From NCBI GenBank assembly GCA_027067055.1, contig JAMOMK010000084.1, positions 1 to 34,141 of the forward strand: a stretch of DNA of 34,141 bases. Reading direction: 5' to 3'. Below, piece after piece: positions 1 through 8,952 of this stretch (the stretch's first letter is position 1; every line of letters starts with the position of its first letter). The notes below the pieces were generated by a model. The model saw only the letters and a program-made list of their open reading frames with translations. It was not told the DNA's origin and ran no database searches. This DNA is from Lysobacterales bacterium. Lineage in GTDB: Bacteria > Pseudomonadota > Gammaproteobacteria > Xanthomonadales > Marinicellaceae. The translations under genes and the position numbers were made by a program.

Positions 1-40
1 ATAATATCTTTATTTTCATGAGTTCTTCAGTTGTAATCAT
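1..40 (-). CDS. istA: IS21 transposase IstA, first 13 codons only (runs off window)
   Basis: Reading the minus strand from the ATG at 40-38 gives MITTEELMKIKIL before the window ends. This matches the opening helix of IstA transposases, which commonly begin with a T/Q-EEL motif followed by an I/V-rich stretch leading into a helix-turn-helix. IstA is the DDE transposase of IS21 elements and works with the ATPase IstB; neither the catalytic domain nor istB is visible here. The identification rests on 13 residues together with the flanking terminal repeats, so it is moderate. Confidence 0.5.
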   Translation of the reverse strand, partial: MITTEELMKIKIL

Positions 41-127
41 AGGCACTTTAATTAAAAAGTACCATTGTTATATAACTGGCTCACTTTTCAACTGTTGATG
101 TGGCTCATTTTTGCATTGTTGGTAACA
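1..127 (-). mobile_element. Terminal part of an IS21-family insertion sequence
   Basis: Two imperfect copies of a 22-bp motif with core TGGCTCA lie at 77-98 and 100-121, a 23-bp period. On the minus strand they read as AAAAGTGAGCCA and AAAAATGAGCCA, the multiple terminal repeats typical of IS21-family ends. A minus-strand start codon at 38-40 opens an IstA-like frame running off the left edge. A boundary near 127 is possible because the minus strand there begins TGTTACC, matching the TG...CA ends of the family, but no target duplication can be tested. Only one end of the element is in the window. Confidence 0.55.
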
Positions 128-190
128 GAAGCAAAAAACAGTATAGAATTAAAGCAGCATTTCTTTTTAACTCATTATTATTACACTGGA

Positions 191-265
191 TTTTTTTGGT
201 TATAGTGCGTTAGATTTGCTTTTAAATTTCAAAAAAAGCGATTGAGCATATGAAACATATGTGAT
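191..265. repeat. 75-bp direct repeat, copy 1
   Basis: This copy matches 379-453 without gaps at a constant offset of 188 bases, with five mismatches in 75 positions. Both begin with a T run and GGTTATAGTGCGTTA, and end with a CATATG, two variable bases, then ACATATGTG. The near-palindromic double CATATG at the 3' end is conserved apart from the two spacer bases. Function is unknown; it could be a remnant of a small mobile or repetitive element. Confidence 0.85.
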
Positions 266-378
266 GTTGTTTTGAATGAACTATTTTGCTTTTAGATTGC
301 TTCAGAAATTTTCAAGGTCAATGCTTAAAAATAAGATTTTGCAAACCCGTAAATGAATCTTTTTAAGTATAGAATGTG

Positions 379-453
379 TTTTTTTGGTTATAGTGCGTTA
401 TATTTGCTTTTAAATTTTAAAAAAATCGATTGAGCATATGGCACATATGTGAT
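379..453. repeat. 75-bp direct repeat, copy 2
   Basis: Second copy of the repeat at 191-265. Here the terminal palindrome is extended to CACATATGTG. The 113 bases between the copies do not belong to the repeat. Confidence 0.85.
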
Positions 454-507
454 TGAGGTTTTTATTGGAATTTGAAAGTAAAGATAATGTGCTAGACCCA
501 AAAAAAT

Positions 508-583
508 TGGCGTCCCCTAGGGGGTTCGAACCCCTGTTGCCGCCGTGAAAGGGCGGAGTCCTAGGCCACTAGACGAAGGGGAC
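508..583 (-). tRNA. tRNA-Glu (anticodon TTC)
   Basis: The minus strand folds as a complete 76-nt tRNA. The acceptor stem is GTCCCCT with AGGGGAC, the discriminator is G (position 511), and the CCA end is encoded at 510-508. The anticodon stem CCGCC/GGCGG encloses loop CCTTTCA with anticodon TTC, and the T arm carries GGTTCGAACCC. It is the second gene of a two-tRNA operon, 57 nt downstream of tRNA-Ala. Confidence 0.96.
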
Positions 584-640
584 GCAACAGTTTCTTTTCG
601 AGTTTAGCCAACTTTGTACCTTTTAGATACATCAGGGAGA

Positions 641-716
641 TGGTGGAGCTAAGCGGGATCGAACCGCTGACCTCAACACTGCCAGTGTTGCGCTCTCCCA
701 GCTGAGCTATAGCCCC
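641..716 (-). tRNA. tRNA-Ala (anticodon GGC)
   Basis: A complete 76-nt minus-strand tRNA with acceptor GGGGCTA/TAGCTCC, D arm TAGCTCAGCTGGGAGAGC, and an ACACTGGCAGTGT anticodon arm with anticodon GGC. The T arm has GGTTCGATCCC and the CCA end is encoded at 643-641. It is the first gene of the Ala-Glu tRNA operon and follows a near-consensus promoter at 731-759. Confidence 0.96.
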
Positions 717-730
717 TCGAAAGAATGTGC

Positions 731-759
731 ATTATGCTGATTACACCCCTACTCGTCAA
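731..759 (-). promoter_or_regulatory. Promoter of the tRNA-Ala/tRNA-Glu operon
   Basis: On the minus strand: -35 TTGACG (759-754), 17-base spacer, -10 CATAAT (736-731), each 5 of 6 to the sigma-70 consensus. The predicted start lies about 8 bases before the tRNA. The -35 box contains the recD stop codon TGA (758-756), so the promoter is nested in the recD 3' end. No terminator separates recD from the tRNAs, so read-through is possible. Confidence 0.75.
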
Positions 760-2378
760 CTCTTTTTTTCAATTATTTTATATTTTTTTAAAAAAGTTGT
801 TCGTAGCATATTTGAGTTTATTGTTTTGGATAAAATTGTATCCTTTGACCATATTGTTATTGATTTTTTTGCGCGACTGATAGCGGTATATAACAATGAA
901 TTTGTCATTATTTCCAAATCATTGTCATCAGGCAATGCAATGAGGATATGATCGTACTCTGAGCCTTGAGATTTATGGATACTGATGGCATTAGCATCCA
1001 CCCAGCCGTTGATTGCTTCTAAATTTATCTCTATTTCTTTGCCTTCAATAACAAAAGGCACAACCCAGATACCATTACGTTTTTTAAGTACGCCTATATC
1101 GCCATTAAACAAACCTAAGGTGTAGTCATTTTTAGTCACCATTATTGGCATGTTGTGGTGTAAGCCTGCATTTTTATAGTTAATCTTTTTTGCCAACTCA
1201 TTTAACTCATTGACACTATTAGAGCCATAGTTAACTGGTGATAGGAGCATGCACGTTTCTGTTGCTTTGATATCTTCATACCACTTGCTTAATAAGAGCT
1301 GCTTTTCTTTTTTATTCTGTGGGTTATGCAATGCAAAGTTATTGTCGGATTGCAAAGCTATCAAAGATTTAAACTTTCTTTCAATAATGCACTGACACAA
1401 TTGTGCAATGATTGAATCGTGTTGAAATCGGTAATTTTGAGTAAGTTCTACAAAGTTTGTTGATGTTAGTTCCTTAGGATTCTCTTGATTATAAAAACTG
1501 AATAAATCAACTTCCTGCTCTTGCTTTAACAAAACACATAAGTCTGCAAAAACATTGCCAGCATCCACTGCTGGTAATTGATTTTTATCACCTATAAGTA
1601 TCAGTTGTGCTGTTGGCTTTAATGCTAACAGCAGTGAGTTGGTCATATTGACATCAAGCATGGAGGATTCATCAATAATTATCAAATCATAGGGCAATGG
1701 GTTTGTTGAGTTATAGTTAAGCTTATTAGTTTCGTGGTTGTACCCTAGTAAACGGTGAATGGTTTTGGCTGCTTGTTGCAATTGTTGCATGCTGCGCTCA
1801 TCAAGGTTTATTCCAGCAAGTCCCTGATTGATACTTTGCATCATGCGGTTGGCGGCTTTTCCAGTTGGGGCACTTAATGCAATTTGGCATTTGGGATTGA
1901 GCTTCAATGCCAGCAACATTAGACGGATAACCGTGGTGGTTTTGCCAGTACCTGGACCGCCATCGAGAATAAATCGTGTGTGCCCTAGACTCGATAGGCA
2001 GGCTTGCCACTGCAAATCCAATCCATCAGGTGTTGGTAAATTACAGATTTGCAAGACTTCTTCAATAGCTGATTTAACTTGCTTATTGTCCAATGGAATA
2101 ACTGATGAATTTAAAAAGTCATTGGCAATGTGTTTTTCTAAATTGAAAAAACGCCTAAAGCCAGCCAGTCTATTATTTATCACTATATAACCTGATTGGC
2201 CATCATGACTAATAACGTTATCCTCAATCGGTTCATCATAGGCTAAGGCTGTGTGTCCTAATTCTAGATTTTGTTGAATGGCAACTGCTAACTCTATGAC
2301 CTGCTGATTATCAGTAAGTGATGAAAAAAATCGTTTGATGAACGGCACGAGACTTCGGTTTACTTTTTTATCTTGCAT
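756..2378 (-). CDS. recD: RecD, alpha subunit of exodeoxyribonuclease V (RecBCD)
   Basis: RecD is the 5'-3' helicase subunit of RecBCD, which processes double-strand breaks. The protein shows a superfamily 1 helicase core with Walker A GGPGTGKT at residues 140-147 and Walker B LIIIDESSM. A C-terminal segment with AISIHKSQGSEYD and a YTAISRAK motif follows, as expected for helicase motifs V and VI. An in-frame ATG at 2402 would overlap recB by 35 bases. The ATG at 2378 is preferred because GGAGG sits 6 bases before it and the overlap falls to 11 bases, giving 540 residues, somewhat shorter than the E. coli protein. It is the last gene of recC-recB-recD. The start choice is an inference from the ribosome-binding site. 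Confidence 0.93.
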   Translation of the reverse strand: MQDKKVNRSLVPFIKRFFSSLTDNQQVIELAVAIQQNLELGHTALAYDEPIEDNVISHDGQSGYIVINNRLAGFRRFFNLEKHIANDFLNSSVIPLDNKQVKSAIEEVLQICNLPTPDGLDLQWQACLSSLGHTRFILDGGPGTGKTTTVIRLMLLALKLNPKCQIALSAPTGKAANRMMQSINQGLAGINLDERSMQQLQQAAKTIHRLLGYNHETNKLNYNSTNPLPYDLIIIDESSMLDVNMTNSLLLALKPTAQLILIGDKNQLPAVDAGNVFADLCVLLKQEQEVDLFSFYNQENPKELTSTNFVELTQNYRFQHDSIIAQLCQCIIERKFKSLIALQSDNNFALHNPQNKKEKQLLLSKWYEDIKATETCMLLSPVNYGSNSVNELNELAKKINYKNAGLHHNMPIMVTKNDYTLGLFNGDIGVLKKRNGIWVVPFVIEGKEIEINLEAINGWVDANAISIHKSQGSEYDHILIALPDDNDLEIMTNSLLYTAISRAKKSITIWSKDTILSKTINSNMLRTTFLKKYKIIEKKS

Positions 2379-5300
2379 CAAAAGCCTCCACCATTTCTTC
2401 AATCAAATTTTCATCGGGTTTGTTGCAATAAACACCTTGGCCCGCCTCACCATTAACACCACGTGTAAACAAATAAGCAACTCCACCAAAGTCTCTGTCG
2501 TAATCAAACGATGGATCAATGACTTTAAGGTATTTAACCAAGGCAACACAGTACAATAAATACTGCAAGTCATAGAAGTGATGTTCAATAGCCTCTTTTA
2601 AGTCTTTAGTTGTATAATCCTCATAAGAAAAACCCAAAGTATTACTTTTATAATCAACCACATAAAACTTGTTTTCATGCTCGAAGACTAAATCAATAAA
2701 CCCTGTTAGAAATCCTTGTAAATCGTCTTGTTTAAATAGCACTTGCTGATTGCGGTGTTTTGATAACCACTGTTCTATTGTCTTGTTTTTAATTGACTCT
2801 AAAGGTAATAAAAATTCCATTTCATCTAAAGTATTATCCACTTGCGAGAGTCTTGGACCCTCTTTCCATAATTGGGTATTTACAATTGTGTGCATTTGTT
2901 GTGTTAAGCAGGCTTGCCATTGGCTGTCAAATTGATAAATTTCCAACTGTTTTTTTACTTCTTGTGAAATAGTGTCTTTATCATCCATAAAATTTATATT
3001 TTCTAAAATGCTGTGTTGCATGGTGCCACTGGTTGCCCCGCGTGGAAAGTGAAAATAGTTGCTAAACTCTCCCTCTGCTGGCTTTTCATCTAAAGGCTCA
3101 AAGCTGATTTCTTGTTTACGCGATAAAGATGAAAAGCTATAAACTGACAAAGGTTTATTAATCATACGGTTAAATTTATTAAGGCTCAACACTGGTGATT
3201 CAGATTGTTGATGACTCATTATTTCAGTTTCTTTTGGTATGACGATGGCAGAAAGCTTTTCATTATTTGCTATTTTTTCGTATAACTTTGCAATAGGTGT
3301 TTCACTAAAGTTTTTATCTTTACAATCAACACCCAAATAAACTCGGTGTTTCGCGCGCGTAATTGCTACATATAAAGTTCGCACTATCTCGGCTGAATAT
3401 TCCATTGATAAACTTTCTAGTGCTTGATCCGATTGACGCCAATAGATAACGCCTTTATTATCCTTATCATGAGTTGCAACAATGGATTTGAGTACTACTT
3501 CTCTACCTGGAGGTTTATCTTTTACCAAATCGGCATACGGAATAAAAACACAATCAAACTCTAAGCCTTTGGATTTATGCATGGTCATGATGGCAATCTT
3601 GTGTCCATCACTCTCCAATCGGCGTTTGGCAGTTTCATCTTGTTCAATGATTTGTGCGTTTTTAATTTCTTTGGCTAGGTACTGTGTTATTTGCTTTTCA
3701 TTTTTACCTAAATCCACTTGCTCTTGAATTAATTGCAATAAATGCACCACATCGGTGTAAAGGCGCTCGCCATCCAAACGTTGCAATAAATGGGCAAAAA
3801 CACCTTTGTCTTTGAACAATTCATCAATGACTGAGCTCAAACCCTGTTTTGCTGAATGCAAACGGTAGTTAATAAATTCTGCAACCATCTTTTCTTTATC
3901 GGTTTCTTGCAAGTCGTTAAGTGAGACATTAAAAAACAAACCATGCAAACAAGTAAAAATATTTTTTTGACTGGGATAAGCGATGGCTCGAATCAGATAA
4001 TACAATTGTTGAGCCACTTCAGTGGTAAAAACTCCTGCTTCACTCCAGAGGCTCACATTGATATTTTGACTGAGTAAATAGTCATATAACTCAATGGCTT
4101 GTGAATTACTTTTAACTAGAATTGCTATGCTATTTTCAGCAATATTCTCTTCGATTCCATCTTGGACTAAACGTGCATTCGCCATAAATGCTTTAAGCTC
4201 TTGTGCTAATTGATACTTGCGTTGTTCTTTAGCACAATTAATCACTGCCACTGGCGGATAGTTGTCAACAAGTTGTGTATCTTGGATGGGCTTTGCTTTG
4301 GATGGGTAAAATTTGAGCCAATCCAGTTTGAAAGAATGAGCAAAATCAAATAGGCTATTACTGGCCGCTAACATCTCTGCGCTGCTGCGCCAATTGGTTG
4401 CCAAATTAAATCGTTGTGAAGCATCTACTGCTTGTTTGGCTTGTTCGTAAACAAACACATCGGCACCACGAAAATCATAAATCGCCTGTTTGGGGTCGCC
4501 GACATAAATAATATCGTGTAAACCATCATCAAAACACCGCTCGAAAATCTCTAACTGTAACAAATCTGTGTCCTGAAATTCATCCACCATAACAGTTTGC
4601 CATTGTTTTGCAATAAGCTCTTGTAATTGCGAATTACTATTAACAGCCTTGTGAACAATAGTAATTTGGTCATCGTACCCATACAAACCTTGTTCTGTTA
4701 ATAAGGTAGTTAACCCTGCTTGCACAAATTGCCAGCATTCATACAAATACACCAAAGGAAATTCTTGTAACTGGTCATAAAATTTTCCAAAGTCATTAAA
4801 GAATTCAGGCATGGCTGTTGGACTTTCTTTTTTGCGTTCGTTTTCTAAAAAATCAAATGTAAAGCGTTCAACAACATTTGTGCTTTTAAAGCTCTTCAAA
4901 AACTCACTAAACTCATCATCGTATTTTTTAACTGCTTTTTCGTGTGATTTTAACCCTGCTCTAGGAAATTTTGCTCCAAAACAGCCTGAGAACATGTAAT
5001 CCAACAGCTCTTCTTTATCCTTTTCCCAAGTCTTACAAATCTTCTTATACAAATCATCAAGAGTTGGTACATCAGCAAGTGTATAGTGAGGCACAATATC
5101 TCGGTAATGTTTTTTGCTTAACAGTCCTGATAATTTCTGAGAAACACTTTCAAGGTTTTGAATTTTGCTTAAATAAAGACTGGGAATTTTGTTTTGCTGT
5201 TCTCGCCAAAAATCAAGCACAAATTTTTCCACAAATTCACCTTTATCAATCAACTCCGAAAACACGGGAGAACCACAGGATTTGTTGTAATCGACAATGA

Positions 5301-5679
5301 TTTTTTGACAAAAACTATTGATGGTGAATATTGCCGCTTGATCAAAACACGCTAAGGCTAATTCAACATATTTGAGACTGGCATCATTGGCTTTATAGGA
5401 TTGGTACAAATCAAACAATTGCGGATTATCCGTTTGTGAAACAGCTTTAAGACCCGATAAGTGGTTTTTACACTCGATTAATTGCTCACGTAAACGGGTT
5501 TTCAATTCAAAAGTTGCTGCCTTGGTAAACGTCAACACCAAGATTTGTTCTGGTGTGCGTTTTTTCTCAACGATATAGCGCACGTATAAACCCGATAAAG
5601 TAAATGTTTTGCCTGTTCCTGCACTGGCTTCGATAAGTTTTTTACCGTCCAAGTTGGCCGTATAAAGGTTAAAGTCCAT
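2368..5679 (-). CDS. recB: RecB, beta subunit of exodeoxyribonuclease V
   Basis: RecB carries the 3'-5' helicase and the only nuclease site of RecBCD. The 1103-residue protein has a UvrD-type helicase: Walker A ASAGTGKT at about residues 18-25, motif II VDEFQDTDLL, the VGDPKQAIYDFRGAD motif, and TMHKSKGLEFD plus YVAITRAKHR late motifs. The C-terminal nuclease domain keeps D996, D1009 and K1011 (ID, then VVDYK). These have the same 13- and 2-residue spacing as the catalytic triad D1067, D1080, K1082 of E. coli RecB, so the nuclease should be active. It starts inside the end of recC (11-base overlap) and its end overlaps recD, suggesting translational coupling. Confidence 0.97.
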   Translation of the reverse strand: MDFNLYTANLDGKKLIEASAGTGKTFTLSGLYVRYIVEKKRTPEQILVLTFTKAATFELKTRLREQLIECKNHLSGLKAVSQTDNPQLFDLYQSYKANDASLKYVELALACFDQAAIFTINSFCQKIIVDYNKSCGSPVFSELIDKGEFVEKFVLDFWREQQNKIPSLYLSKIQNLESVSQKLSGLLSKKHYRDIVPHYTLADVPTLDDLYKKICKTWEKDKEELLDYMFSGCFGAKFPRAGLKSHEKAVKKYDDEFSEFLKSFKSTNVVERFTFDFLENERKKESPTAMPEFFNDFGKFYDQLQEFPLVYLYECWQFVQAGLTTLLTEQGLYGYDDQITIVHKAVNSNSQLQELIAKQWQTVMVDEFQDTDLLQLEIFERCFDDGLHDIIYVGDPKQAIYDFRGADVFVYEQAKQAVDASQRFNLATNWRSSAEMLAASNSLFDFAHSFKLDWLKFYPSKAKPIQDTQLVDNYPPVAVINCAKEQRKYQLAQELKAFMANARLVQDGIEENIAENSIAILVKSNSQAIELYDYLLSQNINVSLWSEAGVFTTEVAQQLYYLIRAIAYPSQKNIFTCLHGLFFNVSLNDLQETDKEKMVAEFINYRLHSAKQGLSSVIDELFKDKGVFAHLLQRLDGERLYTDVVHLLQLIQEQVDLGKNEKQITQYLAKEIKNAQIIEQDETAKRRLESDGHKIAIMTMHKSKGLEFDCVFIPYADLVKDKPPGREVVLKSIVATHDKDNKGVIYWRQSDQALESLSMEYSAEIVRTLYVAITRAKHRVYLGVDCKDKNFSETPIAKLYEKIANNEKLSAIVIPKETEIMSHQQSESPVLSLNKFNRMINKPLSVYSFSSLSRKQEISFEPLDEKPAEGEFSNYFHFPRGATSGTMQHSILENINFMDDKDTISQEVKKQLEIYQFDSQWQACLTQQMHTIVNTQLWKEGPRLSQVDNTLDEMEFLLPLESIKNKTIEQWLSKHRNQQVLFKQDDLQGFLTGFIDLVFEHENKFYVVDYKSNTLGFSYEDYTTKDLKEAIEHHFYDLQYLLYCVALVKYLKVIDPSFDYDRDFGGVAYLFTRGVNGEAGQGVYCNKPDENLIEEMVEAFDAR

Positions 5680-8600
5680 TTTTTCTTACCTCAATTGAAT
5701 CACACAAGGCATCAATTGTTGTTTCAATATCAATGGTATAGTCATAATGACTGACAAGTGGCTTAAAGTATTTTTGCCCTTCGGAAGGATGACTGAATTT
5801 GTCTTTTTCAAAGGCTTTTAAATAAGCTTCTTTAGATTTAACACCCACTTCCTTTGCCTTTATTGTCAAAATAGCAGGCGGGCAAAAAAGCCACGGCTGA
5901 GTGAATGAATTAAGCCAATAACCCACGATTGATGCTAAAGCTTTGTCATAATCAGTTAATGGTGAAAACACCAACACCTTATCTTCAAAGTATAAATAAC
6001 TGTGGTTGTCCGATTGGTAGCATAGGTGTTTTATCCAATGCTGACAAACTTGTTTAGCTTTGGCTTTTTTGGGGTAAATGGACACCAATTGTTTCATTGC
6101 ATCGATTTGAATCGAACCAAATATTTTACTGCCATCAATTGAGCATTCAATTAAATGGTTTGTTAAAGACAGTTCTTCTTTTTTATCGTGTAATGGTTTT
6201 AGTGAAGCATCTATACTTTTTAGGCGTAATTGACCTGATTTGTTATCAGAAATTATTCCTGTCTTAACGGCTGTGCCCATGCCATGTTCAAAAACAGTGT
6301 TTTTTAATTGCCATTGCTCTAATCCATCAGGTTGATAAGTTTCGGCATCTTTCAAAATATCTGCATAAATTGAGTTGTTGATGTTCGCTCTATTCTTAAG
6401 GAAATAATCCAATGGATCGCTAAAGAATTGAGCCAAATCATTGATGTGAATTTCATTATCTCGTTCCAATTTTAAACTGACATCAGATGAATTAACAGTA
6501 TTTTTAGCTTGGTAAAAGTGCTGAGCCAACTGATAATGAGTTCGGTTAAAACTCAATTGGAATTGACTGTCTTCTTCAAAATAGTCACGATTAAAGCCAT
6601 GCATTCGATGTTCGCCAACTTGAAACTCATTATCTGTTTTTAACTGCAAATAACTAATTAATTCGGATAAAAGAACTGAAGGTGGTTGTTTATCATTGGT
6701 CTTGGGATTAAAACCAATATAACTTAGAATTAGTTTTTGAGTGTTTTCTGTCAGAGCGGTGAGTAGTAAGTTTTTATCACGTTGTCTGGTGGACTTATTG
6801 AGTCGTGGTAGTTTATTACTAAAAATATCCAAATCATTTTTAATCTCAGGCTTGGGAAAATCTCCATCATTTAAACCCAAAACAATCAGTAACTTAGCAT
6901 CAACAACAAAAGCATTTTCCCATGTTTGGAAGCGTATACCAATCTGCCCTTCACTGCGGTAATTATTTTCAGTAATAACGGCATCAACAATTGAATTGAC
7001 AATCACCAATGAAATTTTTTCGTTGCAATTTAAGGTTTGTTCCACTAATTTTGTGTGCAATTGCTTAAAGATACGGGTTTCAAAATCATCTTGCTTGTCA
7101 TTATATAAAAAGTCTTTGCACAGCTTTTGTATCGCCTCAAACCATTGTTGTGGTGTTTTGTCTTTTTGAAAAGCCGTATAGGTTTTGAACCACAAGTTTA
7201 GAAAGGCAAAGACTTGTGAAAACACCTGCTCTTGACCAGAAAAATCACCAAAAGTGGATAAATGTTTAGTGTTACTGACCTCACCAGTCAAATACCCTGA
7301 TAACCAACGGTTTTCACCAAATTGCCAGGTATTACCCTCTTTGGCTTCAAATCCCAACTCGCCTTTTTGTGCGGCATTGTAAAAGTTGCGAATATTTGAA
7401 TCCAGTATCCATTTTTTGATTCGCGGCAAATCATCTTCTGTTAATTTAAGTTGCTGTAAAATTACCTGTTGTGAAATCAAATCATAGAGGTTATTGGCAG
7501 TCATTTCTTGGGTAAAACCAAGTAATAAACTCATCAAACTAACAATATAATTGCTATCGGCTAACCGTACCCTGTCAATATGAAAAGGCAAATAATCGCT
7601 ATCCTTATCTCCTTGCCTGTAGTCAAAACTTTGGCGTATGGCATCGACATAATCATTTATATCTGGTGCAACGACAATAATGTCTTCAGGATTGAGGCTT
7701 TTATCGTGAGTCAATGCCTGTAAAATATCGTCCTTAATTACTTCCACTTCACGCAAAGCATTGTGACAAGCATGCACAATTATACTGTTATCATGTCTAA
7801 AAGGTTCTGGATTCTCAAGCATCTCTAACACATCTTTTTTGACACTTTGTAATAAGGACTCAGGTTGAGCAACAATAGACAAATCATCATTTTCAATGAA
7901 ATTTTCATCTAAAAAAGCATCAAAAACAGCCATTTTGCTTCGTCCTAAACTCGATAACAATGGATTGCCAGCATCAATCCTATCATCAACTTCGTTTTCT
8001 AATAATGCTAGTCGTTTTTCGCTTTTCATCTCACGTAAATCAAACCAATAGAAGTCTGGACATGGATTGGATAACAACAAGTGTATTTCACGTACTTGTG
8101 ATAGTTTTAAAATAGCATCTTTTTGAAAAGTTGAGAGTTGCTCGGTAGCAAACAAGATGATATGACTTGGGTCTTGTTTAAAATCAGTTTGAGCATCAAA
8201 GTTTTTAAGTAATTCAACCGGTGACTTTTCAGATAATTCGTCCAACAAATCACCCCATAAATCCGCTTGCCATTCTTGCTCTTTTTTAAGAAAAAACTCA
8301 CCTTCATCCCATTGACAAATAACTTCTGGGCGTTCATCCGTGTATTTGAGTAGAGTTTGCGCGATTTTTTGTGCCGTATTAAAATTAATTAAATCACTGT
8401 CTTGGTGTAAAAACAGGTATTTATCTTTGTTTTTAATGGCATGAAAAATTTTCCAACGCAACACATCGGCACTGAATACATTTTGCTGATGCTTAGGTTG
8501 CGCCACATTTTTTAAAATCTCCCAATTAAAACTCAACGGCATGATGAATTTAATCTGTGCATAAACGCCCAAATCCTTGGCAATCGACTGCTTTAACCAC

Positions 8601-8725
8601 TGCATACACGAATGATTGGGCACAACAACCCAACTTTCTTTGAAAATTGAATCATTAGTCCGCAAAATTCCCAACAACTGTTTATAGAGTTGTTTATACG
8701 ATATATGGGTGTAAAGATTTAACAA
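5669..8725 (-). CDS. recC: RecC, gamma subunit of exodeoxyribonuclease V
   Basis: RecC is the scaffold of RecBCD and scans the unwound strand for Chi. The 1018-residue protein begins MLNLYTHISYKQL, close in pattern to other RecC N-termini. It carries a helicase-like fold without a functional Walker A, as is usual, followed by a nuclease-like C-terminal domain lacking catalytic residues. The start is a TTG at 8725-8723 with AAAGGA 9 bases upstream; the nearby ATG at 8731 is out of frame and meets a stop after four codons. It is the first gene of the recCBD operon. A 21-bp palindromic sequence shared with the next upstream gene overlaps the probable promoter. Confidence 0.95.
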   Translation of the reverse strand: MLNLYTHISYKQLYKQLLGILRTNDSIFKESWVVVPNHSCMQWLKQSIAKDLGVYAQIKFIMPLSFNWEILKNVAQPKHQQNVFSADVLRWKIFHAIKNKDKYLFLHQDSDLINFNTAQKIAQTLLKYTDERPEVICQWDEGEFFLKKEQEWQADLWGDLLDELSEKSPVELLKNFDAQTDFKQDPSHIILFATEQLSTFQKDAILKLSQVREIHLLLSNPCPDFYWFDLREMKSEKRLALLENEVDDRIDAGNPLLSSLGRSKMAVFDAFLDENFIENDDLSIVAQPESLLQSVKKDVLEMLENPEPFRHDNSIIVHACHNALREVEVIKDDILQALTHDKSLNPEDIIVVAPDINDYVDAIRQSFDYRQGDKDSDYLPFHIDRVRLADSNYIVSLMSLLLGFTQEMTANNLYDLISQQVILQQLKLTEDDLPRIKKWILDSNIRNFYNAAQKGELGFEAKEGNTWQFGENRWLSGYLTGEVSNTKHLSTFGDFSGQEQVFSQVFAFLNLWFKTYTAFQKDKTPQQWFEAIQKLCKDFLYNDKQDDFETRIFKQLHTKLVEQTLNCNEKISLVIVNSIVDAVITENNYRSEGQIGIRFQTWENAFVVDAKLLIVLGLNDGDFPKPEIKNDLDIFSNKLPRLNKSTRQRDKNLLLTALTENTQKLILSYIGFNPKTNDKQPPSVLLSELISYLQLKTDNEFQVGEHRMHGFNRDYFEEDSQFQLSFNRTHYQLAQHFYQAKNTVNSSDVSLKLERDNEIHINDLAQFFSDPLDYFLKNRANINNSIYADILKDAETYQPDGLEQWQLKNTVFEHGMGTAVKTGIISDNKSGQLRLKSIDASLKPLHDKKEELSLTNHLIECSIDGSKIFGSIQIDAMKQLVSIYPKKAKAKQVCQHWIKHLCYQSDNHSYLYFEDKVLVFSPLTDYDKALASIVGYWLNSFTQPWLFCPPAILTIKAKEVGVKSKEAYLKAFEKDKFSHPSEGQKYFKPLVSHYDYTIDIETTIDALCDSIEVRKNGL

Positions 8726-8767
8726 AAATGCATTCCTTTAGTCATTAAAACAATGATAACAGAAGTG

Positions 8768-8788
8768 ATTCTCAAAATGTGAGAATGG
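8768..8788 (-). promoter_or_regulatory. Putative operator palindrome upstream of recC
   Basis: ATTCTCA-AAATG-TGAGAAT forms a perfect 7-bp inverted repeat with a 5-base centre. The 21 bases from 8768 are identical to 9505-9525 upstream of the hydrolase gene. It ends 43 bases before the recC start codon and about 10 bases before a possible -10 TATCAT (minus strand 8758-8753). This placement fits an operator over the -35 region. A hairpin in RNA or a repetitive element are alternatives. Confidence 0.5.
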
Positions 8789-8820
8789 TAAATTTCTTTT
8801 AAGTTTTGTACTGGGTTTAT

Positions 8821-8925
8821 TAAAAACCCTCCCCAGCCCTCCTTTGCAAAGGAGGGAGCGACAATGGATTCCAAATAGCACTCATTCTTCCCCCTTTGCA
8901 AAGGGGGATTGAGGGGGATTTTTTT
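8821..8925. repeat. Palindromic intergenic repeat with two GC-rich hairpins
   Basis: Two perfect 20-bp palindromes, CCCTCCTTTGCAAAGGAGGG at 8837-8856 and TCCCCCTTTGCAAAGGGGGA at 8889-8908, are flanked by imperfectly complementary arms (8821-8836 and 8909-8925). The whole unit of about 105 bp is an inverted repeat. It matches in style the widely scattered bacterial intergenic repeats whose frames read NPPLQRG and FAKEGWGGF, and a spurious frame of that kind crosses it here. It lies between the hydrolase and recC genes and is clearly richer in G and C than its surroundings. Confidence 0.8.
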
Positions 8926-8952
8926 CAACTTACAGTATTTGATAATTTATTT

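Larger units (their letters stand above)
128..507. other. Gene-free AT-rich stretch between the IS end and tRNA-Glu
   Basis: I see no open frame with protein-like composition on either strand. The stretch holds two copies of a 75-bp direct repeat (191-265 and 379-453). A seven-base A run at 500-506 reads as a T run on the minus strand directly after the CCA of tRNA-Glu, where it may help end the tRNA transcript. It lies just past a tRNA 3' end, a common insertion hotspot, next to an IS element. Confidence 0.6.

Noticed and set aside
8719-8928. 69-codon minus-strand open frame reading NPPLQRG and FAKEGWGGF
   Set aside because: It is the chance reading of the palindromic repeat element and runs into the recC start; such frames recur wherever this repeat occurs.
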